Origin: Eremophila alpestris peregrina
Taxonomy: Eukaryota; Chordata; Aves; Passeriformes; Alaudidae
DNA length: 64,000 bases
Direction of reading: 5' to 3'
Assembly (NCBI GenBank): GCA_009792885.1
Contig: WMCF01000032.1
Location: 6,428,589 to 6,492,588, forward strand
Shown here: positions 37,070 through 48,750 of the stretch, one piece after another
How the letters are laid out: each line of letters begins with the position of its first letter
How positions within the stretch are numbered: position 1 is the first letter of the stretch
Notes under the pieces: model-generated
The model's input: only the letters and a program-made list of their open reading frames with translations
What the model was told of the DNA's origin: nothing
Database searches by the model: none
Position numbers and translations under genes: made by a program

Positions 37070-37711
37070 TGGCCCCAATGCCCTGCTCATCACCAGATCT
37101 CCATACTCTCCGTGGCCCTCACGCTGTGTGGGTAATTCAGGCTCGCAAGGGGGTTATTAAAATCCATTCAGAGCTAATGTCAGCCAGCTCGGTGTTAATG
37201 TCAGTGGCTGAGAGGCACAGCAGGAGAAGGGCTTTGATTTCCCCACTCTCATTTCCAAGCAGGGTGGGCCTGGCAGGCAGTGATGGGGAATGGGGAGCGG
37301 TGGAGGGTGGAGGGTGCAGTGCCACACGTCCCACAGCAGACAGCTGGGACTTGCACTTTAATCCCAGCAGCCAAACGTTTCACTCCACGTTCTGCTTGAC
37401 AGCATCTCTCCCTGGCTGGTCAGAGGCATGTTATCTGCCAGGATCCCAGCAGGTGACTCTGCCTGAGCAATCAGCTCTGCACAGAGGCTGGGAAGGGGCT
37501 GTTGGTGTTGCTCCACGTGGGACTCCTTCAGGTATTTCAGCTGGATTGGGCATCACACCCAGGCACTTCCCATGAGATGCCTTTGGAGGTTCAAACCACA
37601 TGCCCCAACTTCTGCACTGGCTCTGCAGCCCATCAAACCTGCCGGGGCTGAAAGCAGGGCTGCAGTTGGCTCACCTCGGCGGGGTGAGCCCAAGCCATCC
37701 CCTGGATTTTG

Positions 37712-37730
37712 AAAAAAAAAAAAAAAAAAA
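37712..37730. repeat. A(19) homopolymer
   Basis: An uninterrupted run of 19 A between ATTTTG and CCCGGGTAAT. No upstream feature identifies it as a retroposon tail. Confidence 0.9.
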
Positions 37731-37784
37731 CCCGGGTAATTTCAGGATGTGGCTAGCATCATGCAGGCTAAGATAAGAGTAATC

Positions 37785-37915
37785 GGAGCTCCGGGCCTTA
37801 AGCCGATTCCTTGCATATGACAGGAAGGAATTAGCCCCGTCTCCCCGCCCCGCGCCTGTCGGCAGCGTTCGTCCACATGGGCACACACCTGGCAGGGGGC
37901 TGAGCCCCCGGGACA
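37785..37915. promoter_or_regulatory. CpG-dense patch, candidate regulatory element
   Basis: About 12 CpG dinucleotides in 130 bases, including CCCCGTCTCCCCGCCCCGCG and GTCGGCAGCGTTCG. A GATA-type word (AGATAAG) lies just to the left at about 37770, and CATATGACAGGAAGG (E-box and ETS-like) is inside. The combination suggests a regulatory element, but it is not a full CpG island and no transcript start can be assigned. Confidence 0.35.
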
Positions 37916-38229
37916 CGTGTGTCCCCATGCTGGCCAGGGACAGGGCCACAAGGATCCTGTGCAGGCAGTGCACGAGTCCCACGGGCAGAAGAAGAGGCAC
38001 GGACAGCAGAGGAAATCTCCAGCCATCATTCACAGGGCAGGTATTGCCCCCTCACCTCCCTGCACTGGCACAGCAGCGCTGGGAACTCCCAGGTCTCCTC
38101 CCCAGCAGGTCCTGCCCTGGTTCTCCCCCGGTTTCAGCATCTGTTTGCGGCGGGGATTCCTCCACGCTGGCTGAGAAATGCATTGCAGTCTCTTAATAGC
38201 TCATCCTGTCTGGAAGCTTTTCCTCATGT

Positions 38230-38490
38230 GTAAATACAATGTGTAAAACAGTGGCCTCATTTCGCACCATAGGAGTGCATCAGACGCAGCTAAAGGTACT
38301 GAGGGTGGCTTAAATGATCCAAATTTACCATTTGGTTATGTAGGCTGAATATTTCAGTGAGTTTTTAGGTTAGAAGGCGCTGTAAATGGAGCCTGACCTC
38401 CTAGACTGTGAATTTTACCCAGGGATTTAAATCAAGTCTGACCATTAAGCTTCATCCTTCTGACAGACAAAAATTAGTGTGGTTCATGTG
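38230..38490. promoter_or_regulatory. Candidate conserved non-coding element
   Basis: A stretch with no recognised repeat and no frame of 60 codons, carrying CATTTCGCACC, AGACGCAGCTAAAGG, TAGAAGGCGCTGTAAATGG and GGATTTAAATCAAGTCTGAC. Retained CpGs in otherwise AT-rich DNA and the absence of frames are the only evidence. Confidence 0.25.
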
Positions 38491-41400
38491 CAAGGGGGAC
38501 AGCTGCTGAAGGCAGACTGGTCACAAGCCACACTATCAAAGTGTTGAACAACATCTCTGAAGGGCAGCAGGTCCTGCCTGATGACAGAGCCACAAACCAG
38601 CTTTAGCTCGTCTGATTTGCGAAATGAGGGTAACAAGCAGTTCTGAGGTCAAATTCAGTGTTCAAAAGCAATATTTGGTGCTGCTGTTTTCACCTAGAAA
38701 ATAGCTGTTATTCAAAAATCAACGGTATTAGAGAAAAGTGAGACTCTTGTGGCTGCCAGCAATGGGCCAGATGGGTCAGTGAGGAGATTTAGGGTGGCAG
38801 GACCATCGAGATGTGTGGCAACAGCAGCCCCAAGTCCCATCCTGTGTCCCTGGGGAGAGAGGCTGGGGAAGGAGTTGCATCTCCCTGCAGCTGGCATCTC
38901 GTGCCACGTGGCAGGTTACCAAGCAGCTGAGAGCAGGAGATGACTTCTTCTGCCAGTTTTCTAATTTATCTAATGAGCAAGAAAACAAATCAAGCTGACA
39001 GTCACCCAGGTGGTTTGGAGCCTCAGCTCCTCACAGTCCCCTTGTTCTCCCAGCCCATTTTATAACAGGGTTACAACCCGAGGACACAGCACTAACTCCT
39101 GCTATAATCTTTTCTGTCCCAACGTCACTTAGCAGATGGAGTCATTTAGATGTGCTCACGTTTAAATGAGTGGCTTGCCCTGAAAGGGACAGAGCCGGGG
39201 CTGCTGGCAAGGTTTTCAGGATCGTTAGCCTAGAAAATGCTTAGCAGGGGAAGCAGTTGGCAGGCAGATTTCACGGACATGGCACCACTGTCCTCTGCCA
39301 GCAAAATTACAAGGCTGAAATCCTGGAGCTGGATGGGGCCAAAGCGTTCACAGCAAACAATTTAATTGATGAATGAAGTGAATTGCCCAGGAGATGGGGT
39401 TTTAGACATCTGCTCACTGCATGAAGCTGCCTGGAGAAAGGTTTGCACAGTCGGGTGTCACCTGGGATGGGCTGGCTGGGGCTCCCCAAGGTGGGAACCT
39501 TCACCAGAACTCCCTGGGCACCTCCTCCCTGGCAAAGCAACCCCAGTGCTGCGAGCCTGGCTGCCTCCAGGCTTGCCAATCCAAGGTACTTAGAGTTGTT
39601 ACTGCTCCTAAGCCTTCGTGGCTGGAGCAGTGATGGGTCAATGCAGAGGATCTCAGCACTCAGCTGGAAACAGAGCCAGCACAATGCAAGGGAGAACAGC
39701 ACCAATCTAAACAGCAGAAGCTGCTTTTCAGCTCCTGCAAGAAATTCCACAGCAGTCTCAAAAGGTCTCTCCTCTCTAGCTCCCTGACCTCCTGCATAAG
39801 GCTACCTCTGTAAGCTCCTTTCATTTGGTCTAATAAAGTAAATTAGTTCTCCAGCTCTTCCAAGGAGAATAGGCATAAAAATGTACATTGAGATGAATGC
39901 TTACAACCCTTGAAAATACCTCTTGCTTGTGAAAAGGCTTCTGAGGAATGAATAGAAGGGACAATGATTACCAAAAAAGGAGGAAATATTGTTCATGCTG
40001 CCTGGGCAGCATTTGACCCAGCCCTTGCAAAGGCTGGGGAGAAAAAGGAGGAAGAAGGCAGGGAGCTGAGATGCTAATGGCAATCATTGCTCTGTTGGGA
40101 GCAATATCTCACAGTGTCCATGGAGATCAATCGCAAATTATTCAGCCAAACAGTTCTCAAAACAAACTCTTATTCTGCTCCTTTGTGGCAGGCATGAAGC
40201 TTTCTCTGCAAGGCCCATTTTACATCTTAGGTAACTCAGTGCTGGATGGTGTAGCACTCCATTGTGAAACCCCTGCAGGAGCCTTTGATGCTGGCATCTT
40301 CCAGACGAGATGCAGAGCTTATCAGCTCAAATAACACAACTGTCTTTTATCCTTTGTGTCCCAAGCCTGCTGTTTTGGCACTTACATTTGTAATTCATTG
40401 CCTGGCTCTGGGTCTGGATCCATCTGGACAGGCAAAGTGTCTATCTGTCTGCATTGCTGAGATATTGGTGTCTGCCCCAAGGGACCTGAGCACCTAAGCT
40501 CTGCTTATCTTCATTGATGCTTAGGTTCCTAATTGGTTAAAAGTCACTTTGGAAAGGTGGAGTCTTGAGGGCTGTAGGCTTGTAGATGCTTTCAAAATGA
40601 CTTCCCCCAGGCCAGGCTGTCCATCTTTCCCTGGGACTGCATCCCTGGTCTGGTCTGGCTTCCAGAGATGCCCATGCCCCTCCAGCTCTGCTGTCCCTCC
40701 CTTCCAGATCAGTGCCAGCCCACAGACCTGCCTGCTTTTCACCAGCACTACATTTGCTTCAAGAAAGGACAAATGAGGTGGAAGAAGAAAAGGTGAAAAC
40801 ATGATAATAGCTGTGGGAAAAGGCTGGCGCTAAAGATTTGACAATACTGGAAAGAGAGGCTCAGAGAAAAGTTTTTCTCCAAAAATTATTCTTTTCAATC
40901 TCAACAGCACACTGAAGAGAAGTTAAGGCACACTTTTTAGCACCTTTTGTACTCAAATTCGAAATTCACCTGTCTAACCAAGCAATAACAGAAATAATCC
41001 TTTTTTTATCCAGCTGCACATTTTGCTACAGAAATTTGTTTCCATTAAGCTATTCCCCTTTGTCCTCTTAGAAAGCATATTTTAAATAATAACAGTGTAA
41101 AAAAAAATTACATGCTACCCAAAAAACTCAGCCCTGTCAACCGTGCACTTTTATACAAAAGTTATCTCCTTCTTACAATGGATTGATGAAAACCCTTTTC
41201 ACAATGTCAAGGTGGAGATGAGGAAGAGGGAGAAAATTTCAAAGTGCCCAGCACTGCCAGTCATTTGAACAGGGAACATGGGGCAAAATCTGGTCTTAGA
41301 AAACTGAGCTACAGCTCCAACATGAACCCAATGTTCCTTTTCTGCTTTGTAAAACAGAATTTTGTAGAAGTTGGGATGGAGGCACGCACTGCACTTCTCA

Positions 41401-44400
41401 CCTGCAGGGGAGAAATAATGTGCTTTTTCTTTATTCCCTAAATCTCAAATGAAGAACGTTAATTCATTCATCTAAAAAAATAAAAATTAAATATGCAACC
41501 ACAATAACTTTCACTGCTGCCACAGCTCAGGGATTCCCCAGGAAGGTCAGCACTCAGAGAAAAGTCCCACCAGGCACCACCCCATGACCAGCAATGTGTG
41601 AAACACAGCCCTGGCTTGCTGTCTGTGCATCACACTGCTTCCTGCTGGGAATGAATGCCATGAGGCTCCCCTTCACCATCCACTCCTGGGGAGGATTTCC
41701 CAGCACTGGAGTCCTCTCCAGAAAGTCTTGCTCCATCCCTGCTGGCTCCCTCCCACAGGCAGCTGTCTCACACCAGCTTCTCTTCTCACCCCAGAGATGC
41801 CATGGACAAGGCCACCCCTCACCTCTGAGCCTGTGTGTCACTGCTGGCTCCAGCCACAGTCCTGAATGTCTCCTAGTTGCTGTCCTCAGGGGCTGGGAGG
41901 CACTCTGGACACAGCATTCAGGATCCCACGAGGTGGTCACCAAGCCCAGAATTTAAACTGCAAGGATAAAAGAGAAAGCTTTAAGAGGGAGTTTCAACAA
42001 AGGGGATAAAAGATTGATTGAAGGCTTGATTAATACCAAGCCATCCCAGGGACAGAACAGCTGCTTGAGCCATGGATCAAACACAGAGACACAGGGACCA
42101 GAGGTGAAGGGGAGGAAGACCACAGGGAGGTCCAAATGAGAGCAGCTGCTCAACAGAGTAACCGAAAGGGAAAAGAAATCCACTTGCCAGTGGATTTGGG
42201 GCTGTGAGAAATGCTGGAAGGGGACCTGGAACTGAAGTAAAAAGAATGGGACAAATGCCAGACAAGGATGGAAAAAGATGCAAGGAAGATGGATAGCTCT
42301 GGGCATGCCCAGGACAGATGGTACAAACCATCAATGCAGAGCTCCTGGCAGAGTGAGGAACCACTGCCACCACCAGCACCAGCCACCCAGCATGTGCAGG
42401 TCTTAATAAGTTTAATAATCCTTGTTGCACCTGAAGATTGGTCCCATAAACGTCTTTTTTAAATCTTAAGTGCGATTTTATTGCTCTCAGTGGTCAGTTC
42501 TCACACTTTCATTGTTTTTCTGTGACTTTTGGATGCCTGGCTGGCCAGGGCTCTCTCTGCTGTCAGTTCCTGCTCACCTGTGATGCCAAACCACCAGTAC
42601 AGCAAGAAGAAGTGACACTGAGTGTAACACAGCTCATCTTTGTGATATTCAATGTCTTGTTTTATTATCATCTACACAGTAACAATAATAGCAATATTAG
42701 TGACAAGCATTTTGTTACTCCTCCAGTTAGTAATATTCAGACATGTCCTAAGAGGTATTTCAGAGAGACTACACAAATCCTGTGCAAGATCCAGGAGAAT
42801 GGGGCAGTTAATTAAATGTCAGAGTGATGGGCAGAGCTTGGACAAGCCTGGAACAATATCAGAGAGCTGGACAGCCTCTGACAAGCACAGGGAGATGGAT
42901 GGATCTGGGACACGTCCCAGACCTCTCCCCCAGCAGACACAGAACCCTCCTACCCACACGCATCTTTAAACACAACACTGCTCCCTCTCTGTCACTGCTT
43001 CATTGACTTATGCAGGTGAGGAAATTTGCTGGGGAAAGCTGCCTTCTGAGCCATGTCACTGATCACAGCCTGATCTAGTGACACTTTTATACCTCCAAAT
43101 GGTGCAAAGGAAATAAAGAGCCCCATTGAAAATGACAGTGTCTTAGAAGTGTGTTTTGCCAGCCTATGTGTGAACTCACAGCAGGCAGGGGCTTATTTTG
43201 CAAAAGATTTCTTCTCCTTTTTCCAAACTAGACATTCATAAGAGAGGCAGGTGGTGGCCAGGGAATATGGAGTGAGAATGGCAGCTGGAGGGTGTTCCAA
43301 AACTCCAAGAATATTAGAGAACAAAAGGAAGCCTGTGACAGATACCAGGCAATCTGTAAGTCATCAGGAAGAGTGCAGAGCATAATAGACTAATCAATCA
43401 GGCAGACAAGGGTGAAGTGTCACGGGGAGGCAATAGGTAGTTGGAGGTCAGTTATGAAATATAATCTCTGAATTGGGAGGAGAAGGGCAGTAGTACAAAA
43501 CAGGTGTTTGAATGCAGGTAAGTGAACGTTGGGCTGGTGATTTCCAGGAGAGTGAATGTTGGGAATATTATGGGGGTAAGGAAAAATAACCTGGCATTTT
43601 AGAGACAGGCACATATTCTGTGAGCTGAAAGGCTGAGCTGGCGAGACTTTAAAGCGTTGTTCCATTTCAGAAAATGCTGCTGGAAGACAGACGGTGGGGC
43701 TCCCTGGTGCTTGTTCCTCTGGGCTTCCAGACAAAGTTTGTCAGGTTTAGGAGCAAAACAAAAATAAAAGCGATGCTTTTCCTAAGCATAAGTCCTGCAA
43801 ATAACAGCTGGGATCTGAAAGCCAAGCCAGACCCTTCCTAGCTGGTGCTTTCTCATCAGCATGCGTAATCTCTAATCCAGTTAGCTGGGATGCAGGGAAG
43901 TTGCTCACTGCCATGCATGAGAAGATGGGGATTCTGCAGGTGAATTTAATTACTCCTTCCACAGAGAAAGTGGGAGTCAATAAGGCACCACTCACCCTCC
44001 ATTAGCTAACTGGGCTGCACAGGCCCAACAAGAAACCAGGCAGCATCATTTACTGCTCTTTCTAAGCTAAGAAGGAATAGCCCTTTTACACACAAAGAAA
44101 AGCTTGACTTAACATGAAGTAATTTCTACTTTTCTGACCTTAACTGCATATTACACAGATGTCACACAGTCCTTCTAAGAACAGTTAGACCCAAGCAATT
44201 AGAGCTGAATGAACAATTCCTAATGAATAATGGTTTGGCAAACTTCACCTCACTTTATGCTCACGAGACATTCACGCACAGATCGCAGAGTCCTCACGTT
44301 TCTTTGTCAATGGATATCACTTGCTGGGTTTTTTTCCACTGAGCAAATAGCAACATAGCAGTTCATTGAAAAACCTACATTCAAGCACAGGCTGGGTGGA

Positions 44401-45633
44401 TGGGTTATGCCAGACACGTGGTGCTGTTCCTCCAGTTCTTCCATTGGGTGAGGGATCGGAGCAGCTCCGAGAAATGCAAGTCAGGACTGCTACCTCTCTT
44501 GTTTGAAAGTCCTTTTTGCCAAATCTGTCAGAGCACACTGACTGGACTGAGCCATGGATATGGGCAGAGTGGGAAGGGAGCTGTGGTCCCTCTGTAATTG
44601 ATGGAGAGGGCCAGGTATTGTCAAAGCCCCTGGAGAGGCCGACACCAAGGAGACACTGGAAAACCTGGAGTCTTTAAGATGGTGACCCTGACTCCTTTAA
44701 ACCCTTAAAACCACCTGCTGAACTCTCCATGCCCAGTGCTGGCCAGGGCTGTGGAGAAAGGGGCACAGGTGAGCAGCCCAGGAGGTGGAAGCACTGGTGA
44801 GGCTGGACCAAGGCTGGCAGCCAACCTGCTGGTGGCTGAAGAAGTTGAGAACAACATGTGCTGTAATGCCCAGGGGGACAAGAGAGTGTGGGGCAATAAA
44901 TCAGGCTCTCAAAGCAGAGCATATTAGGAGATCAATGGGACAGACATTAAACCAAAGGAGCAAACTCCACAGAGACAGGAGCAATTTTTTTTCCTCCTCC
45001 TTCTCCCTTGTTGCTAAGGATTTTTTCCTCCCATTTAATACCATCCTCATTGTTTTTAAATGAACAGCAAAGCCAGTGGGTTCCATGTGGCATTAGCAAT
45101 GTGTTTGTGAAAGGGAAAATGACTGGCTCCTAGCAGGATTTGATAAAAGCCTCTCCAAGTTCTGAGTGATTTACAGCTGGAGAAAACAAACAGGGACTGA
45201 TACAAATGCAGAGAGAGGCAGAGCCGGCACCAATATCCAGGTACACTCAATTACCAATTCATCAGCCCAAGTGAACTTGAAGGGCTTTTCAAACTCGACA
45301 TGGCTCTAAATTAAAGGAAATATTTAGATGGATAGCGTTCTGCAGTGAGGGAGAAGAAGACTAATTTGTTGATCTTCAGCTCAAGAGCCGAGGCCTTTCA
45401 TGGGCAAAGGGCCACAGGAAGGGGGTGCAGGTGGCAGCTCCTACTCCCCACATGGCACCAGGGAATGGACCAAACTGCAAAGCTGCCAGCACACAGCTCT
45501 TTATCTCTCCTCACTGTGCCAGCCTCCAGACTTTTTTTCCTCCTCTCTATTAAAAAACTTTGCTTTTGCCTGCCCTGAAGGTAATCATGGCAAAGCTGTG
45601 AAAATAGCCAATTTTTTTGGTTCATTGGCTGAA

Positions 45634-45635
<2 letters not shown>
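38491..45635. other. Non-coding, no recognised element
   Basis: About 7 kb with no supportable gene. AT-rich parts lie at 40.9-41.2, 41.45-41.52 and 44.05-44.25 kb. Frames of up to 153 codons overlap on both strands. No transposon family recognised. Confidence 0.5.

Positions 45636-45683
<48 letters not shown>
45636..45683. repeat. A(48) homopolymer
   Basis: An uninterrupted run of 48 A, the longest simple tract in the window. It is followed by GAGGAAAAAAAATC and then an AT-alternating stretch (45746-45782, TATATATAAATAAAG and similar). A retroposon tail was considered, but the left flank matches no gene or repeat I know. Length is probably polymorphic and may be mis-assembled. Confidence 0.95.
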
Positions 45684-45688
<5 letters not shown>

Positions 45689-45745
45689 AAAAAAATCACT
45701 GCACAGTGACCCCAAATTGGAATTGTCCAGGCTCTCCACAGCAAA

Positions 45746-45782
45746 ATATATATAAATAAAGATATATATAAAAGATATATAT
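45746..45782. repeat. (TA)n-like AT-rich tract
   Basis: Three short TATATATA runs separated by AATAAAG and AAAAG. Low complexity and able to form local hairpins. Confidence 0.75.
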
Positions 45783-47204
45783 CTGTGGTCAAACAATGGT
45801 TTAATTCAATCTGGAAGTAACTCATGGGGAATGTATTTTTTCCCTCCATCCCCTGCCTAGAAACTCATTTTTTCACAAGAAGAGATGATTTACAGCTCCA
45901 CGCTCCAGCAGCACTGACACAGCCACAGTGTTTGATATCTTCTCCTGTTCCATGAAGCTCCTCTGTGCTGGGACACGGGGCCCTTCAGTGCTATTCTGAT
46001 ACAAACTCTGAGGCAGCTGGGGGGTAGGAACAGAGGGAGTCAGGCTGCTGAGAGACTGCAGGGAACTCTTTGTTAGTTGTTCAAGCAGAAACTGTTTTGA
46101 TTTCAGTGTCTAATTGATATCTTGGGGGAATCTTTGCAAAAGACAATGCATCCTCCCCAGACACCACCTGTGTGTGCTCATCTGAGAGGCCCCACGCTGC
46201 TCGTGCTGAGGGAGCCCCAAAGATGTGAGGCTGTCCCTGTTCCCCTGCTCCACGTCCTCATCCCAAAGGTTTGGGGAGCTGAACCAGCATGAGAGCCCTG
46301 GGGCAGCTGGAAGGGTGAGTGCTGAGCTCCACTGCTGCCCAAATCTTTGACAGAGAGGAGACTTTGGAGAGTTCTGTGCTGTGATGTCTGTTCATCAGCA
46401 AGGAGAGCTGTGTCAGCCTCCAGTCTCCCTCGGGAGTAGGGACTGCCTGCATCCCTCTGGAATCTGCCAGCATCATCCTTCCTCCTGCCAGAAGCAGCAT
46501 CAAGCCCTGAATTTTCCACTGGATATCAGCCCTCCTCTTTCCCTCTGGCCTCCTCCAAAGACAGCAGCCATCGCTCACACATGCAGCTCCAAGGCTGGCT
46601 CTGAACTATTTAAAAGCACAGCAGGTATTTTAATTATTCACGTCAAGCGCGCCGTGCTTGCTAACGACTCTCTGAAGCTGTCATAGCTGCATGGGGTGGA
46701 GCAGAGTCCTGCCAGCAGCTTCCCATGGCCTGGCCTTGGGGCAAAGCCTGGCTCTGCAAAACAACCATGATCCAGTGCTGTCACTGAGGGCAGAGGTGGC
46801 ACTTGGGTGAGGAGCTGACAGATCTGTCCTGTCCCATGGGCACCTGCCCACCCAGCCCATTGTCCAACCTCCTGCCTGGCACCTTGCGTCCTCCAGGCCA
46901 GGGGTATCAGCCAAATGCTTTGCTGTTTATTGTGAGCTGCTGTGCCCCACACTGACAGATTATCTCTTGTCATATTTTAAGGGCACTGGAATTACCAAAA
47001 TGCAAGGAAACAGAGAGGTGCTTATACAGCACAGCTGGGCAGCTTCAGATGAAGGCACTGGAGGGGATGACACACCTCCTTACTGCCTTGAGCTGCTCCC
47101 AGGGTTTGATGTAAGGAGCTGCTTTGGAAAACAAGCCCTTGCCACCCTGCAGCAATGTCTTTATTTGCTGCTTCCTTCCCATTACCATCAAAAATACTTG
47201 CTGC
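45783..47204. other. Non-coding, no recognised element
   Basis: Mixed sequence with spurious overlapping frames, such as 113 codons at 46178-46519 (minus). Nothing recognised. Confidence 0.55.
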
Positions 47205-47214
47205 AATAGCATCA

Positions 47215-47451
47215 TTCTTCTTAGAGACATTAGGAAAATATTCTTTTCCCAGAGGGTGTCTGGGCACTGGAACAGGCTCCCCAGGGAAGTGGTTGCAGCA
47301 CCAAGCCTACCAGAGTTCAGGAAAGGTTTGGATGACTCTCAGGTGCCTGGTGTGATTCTTGGGGTGAGTTGTCTTGTACAGGGTCAGGAGCTGGGCTCAA
47401 TGACCCCTCTGGACCCCTTCCAACTCAGGATATTCTAGGATTCTGTGATTC
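47215..47451 (+). repeat. CR1 LINE 3' end
   Basis: The sequence follows the canonical CR1 3' UTR: TTAGGAAAATATTCTTTTCC, then GGCACTGGAACAGGCTCCCC, AGGGAAGTGG, CTGGGCTCAATGACCCC, CCCCTTCCAACTCAGGATAT, and the terminal repeat-like TCTAGGATTCTGTGATT. The 3' end is intact and 5' truncation is typical of CR1. Better preserved than the copies at 18.6 and 25.6 kb, so younger. Confidence 0.9.
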
Positions 47452-48310
47452 CACATCCCTCCTTGGCAGAAGAAGCTCATTTCTCTTGAGGTGAAATATG
47501 TGCAGAAAGAAGGATGGTGTCCCACCCTCATGACTGGAAGGAAGATAGCTTGTGTTGAAGGGAGCCAGGTTCACCCCAGGCTCACAGAGGCTTTTCTCAG
47601 CTCTAGAGTGCAGCTGAGGGGCAGAGACAGGATCCGACCTGCAGAAGCATCAGGGCTGTGTGTTCCTTCATTTTTACCCCACTGAGTCTGAGCTAAAGGT
47701 GAGCTTCCTTTAGGGACCTCAGGATTTCTACCTGAGGTTGATCTGTTTTCTTGGAGGTTCGTCTCAGTTATTTCTCTTATTTCTGGTAATTAAGTGGCTC
47801 TTCTTCCCTGCCTTTCCTCAGCATTACCTCAAGGTAAATTGGGAGGATTTCCAAGAATATTCAGGACCTGCTTTCCCTCACTTCAAGATGAGTAAGGGCT
47901 TCATCATGGGGACTCATCATGGTAACCCTGAGCTCCAGAGCTCTTCTCTAGTCGCATCTTCTTGTGGGCAAAGCCTGAGAGCAGAGAGGTCCCCACAAAA
48001 GCACATCCCCTGGTTGAAGAGCCAAGCTCTTCAAGCCTCCTGGACCACCAAAGCCAGCCCCTCTCTTTTTAACCTGCATGTTTTTTTCCACCACATGCCC
48101 AAACTCGAACCTCTAATAATGAACAACTGCTTTCTTCCTTTCCCTTCTGATTCCATATTCATGAGTCAGGGTTTCCTGGCACTAGCCGTAAATGCTGAAC
48201 GGAAATCGCTGCACAGTGACACGTCTGTGTAGCTTCACTGTCCATTTATTTGCCTTTTCAAAGAGCTGCTGTGTTAAGCAAACATCCCTGCCTGGATGCT
48301 ATCTGGAGGA
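47452..48310. other. Non-coding, no recognised element
   Basis: A plus-strand frame of 164 codons (47738-48232) is open but has no recognisable domain and a composition like translated non-coding DNA. Nothing else recognised. Confidence 0.5.
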
Positions 48311-48317
48311 GTTTGTC

Positions 48318-48385
48318 TGGTACGGCGTGGTGCCTGCCGGGGCGGGGGAAGGCGGCTCGCTGCGGTGCTGTCTCGCAGCTCTGTT
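48318..48385. promoter_or_regulatory. CpG-dense GC-box patch, possible promoter
   Basis: Eight CpGs in about 60 bases and a GGGGCGGGGG Sp1-type box at about 48339-48348, in a region otherwise poor in CpG. This could be an alternative first exon or promoter of ELFN1 (minus strand) or of an unannotated transcript. It is too short for a classical CpG island, and no TATA, initiator or exon boundary can be assigned. Confidence 0.3.
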
Positions 48386-48686
48386 TTTGCTCCAGGGTAC
48401 TTCTTGTACAATACTTCGAGCCTCCGTGGATATCTCAACCTTTTCTGGGATATTTTGCTAGGATCTTGGCAGGATGTGCTCAGCTCTGACACAGCGAGGG
48501 ATGAGGCAGGGAACTCCCTGAGAGGAACACATCCGTTTGCTTGGATCGGCTTGGACGCTGCTGAGGGCTCCTGCAGGCAGCAGTGGGCAGATGTCTTGGC
48601 AGGGGAAAGCAAACAGGCACCTGTAACATCACTGGGCAAATTATTTTTTCCTGCCAGCTAGAAAATTGCCAAAACATACGCATGCG

Positions 48687-48750
48687 AACAACAAAAACAA
48701 AACCAAACCAATAAACAAACAAACAAAACAAGAAAACAAAACCCCAAACA
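48687..48750. repeat. (AAAC)n-like simple repeat
   Basis: An imperfect run of ACAAA and AAAC words over about 64 bases with almost no G or T, for example AATAAACAAACAAACAAAAC. Confidence 0.85.

Noticed and set aside
36847..37575. Longest frame outside ELFN1, 242 codons, plus strand
   Set aside because: No domain; contains a non-triplet 32-bp duplication; three overlapping frames are open in the same GC-rich stretch.
45300..45683. Processed pseudogene ending in the A(48) run
   Set aside because: No coding similarity to the left of the run and no visible target-site duplication; kept only as a low-interest question.
47738..48232. Plus-strand 164-codon frame
   Set aside because: No recognisable family, and the hydrophobic N-terminus is from T-rich DNA; no supporting gene context.
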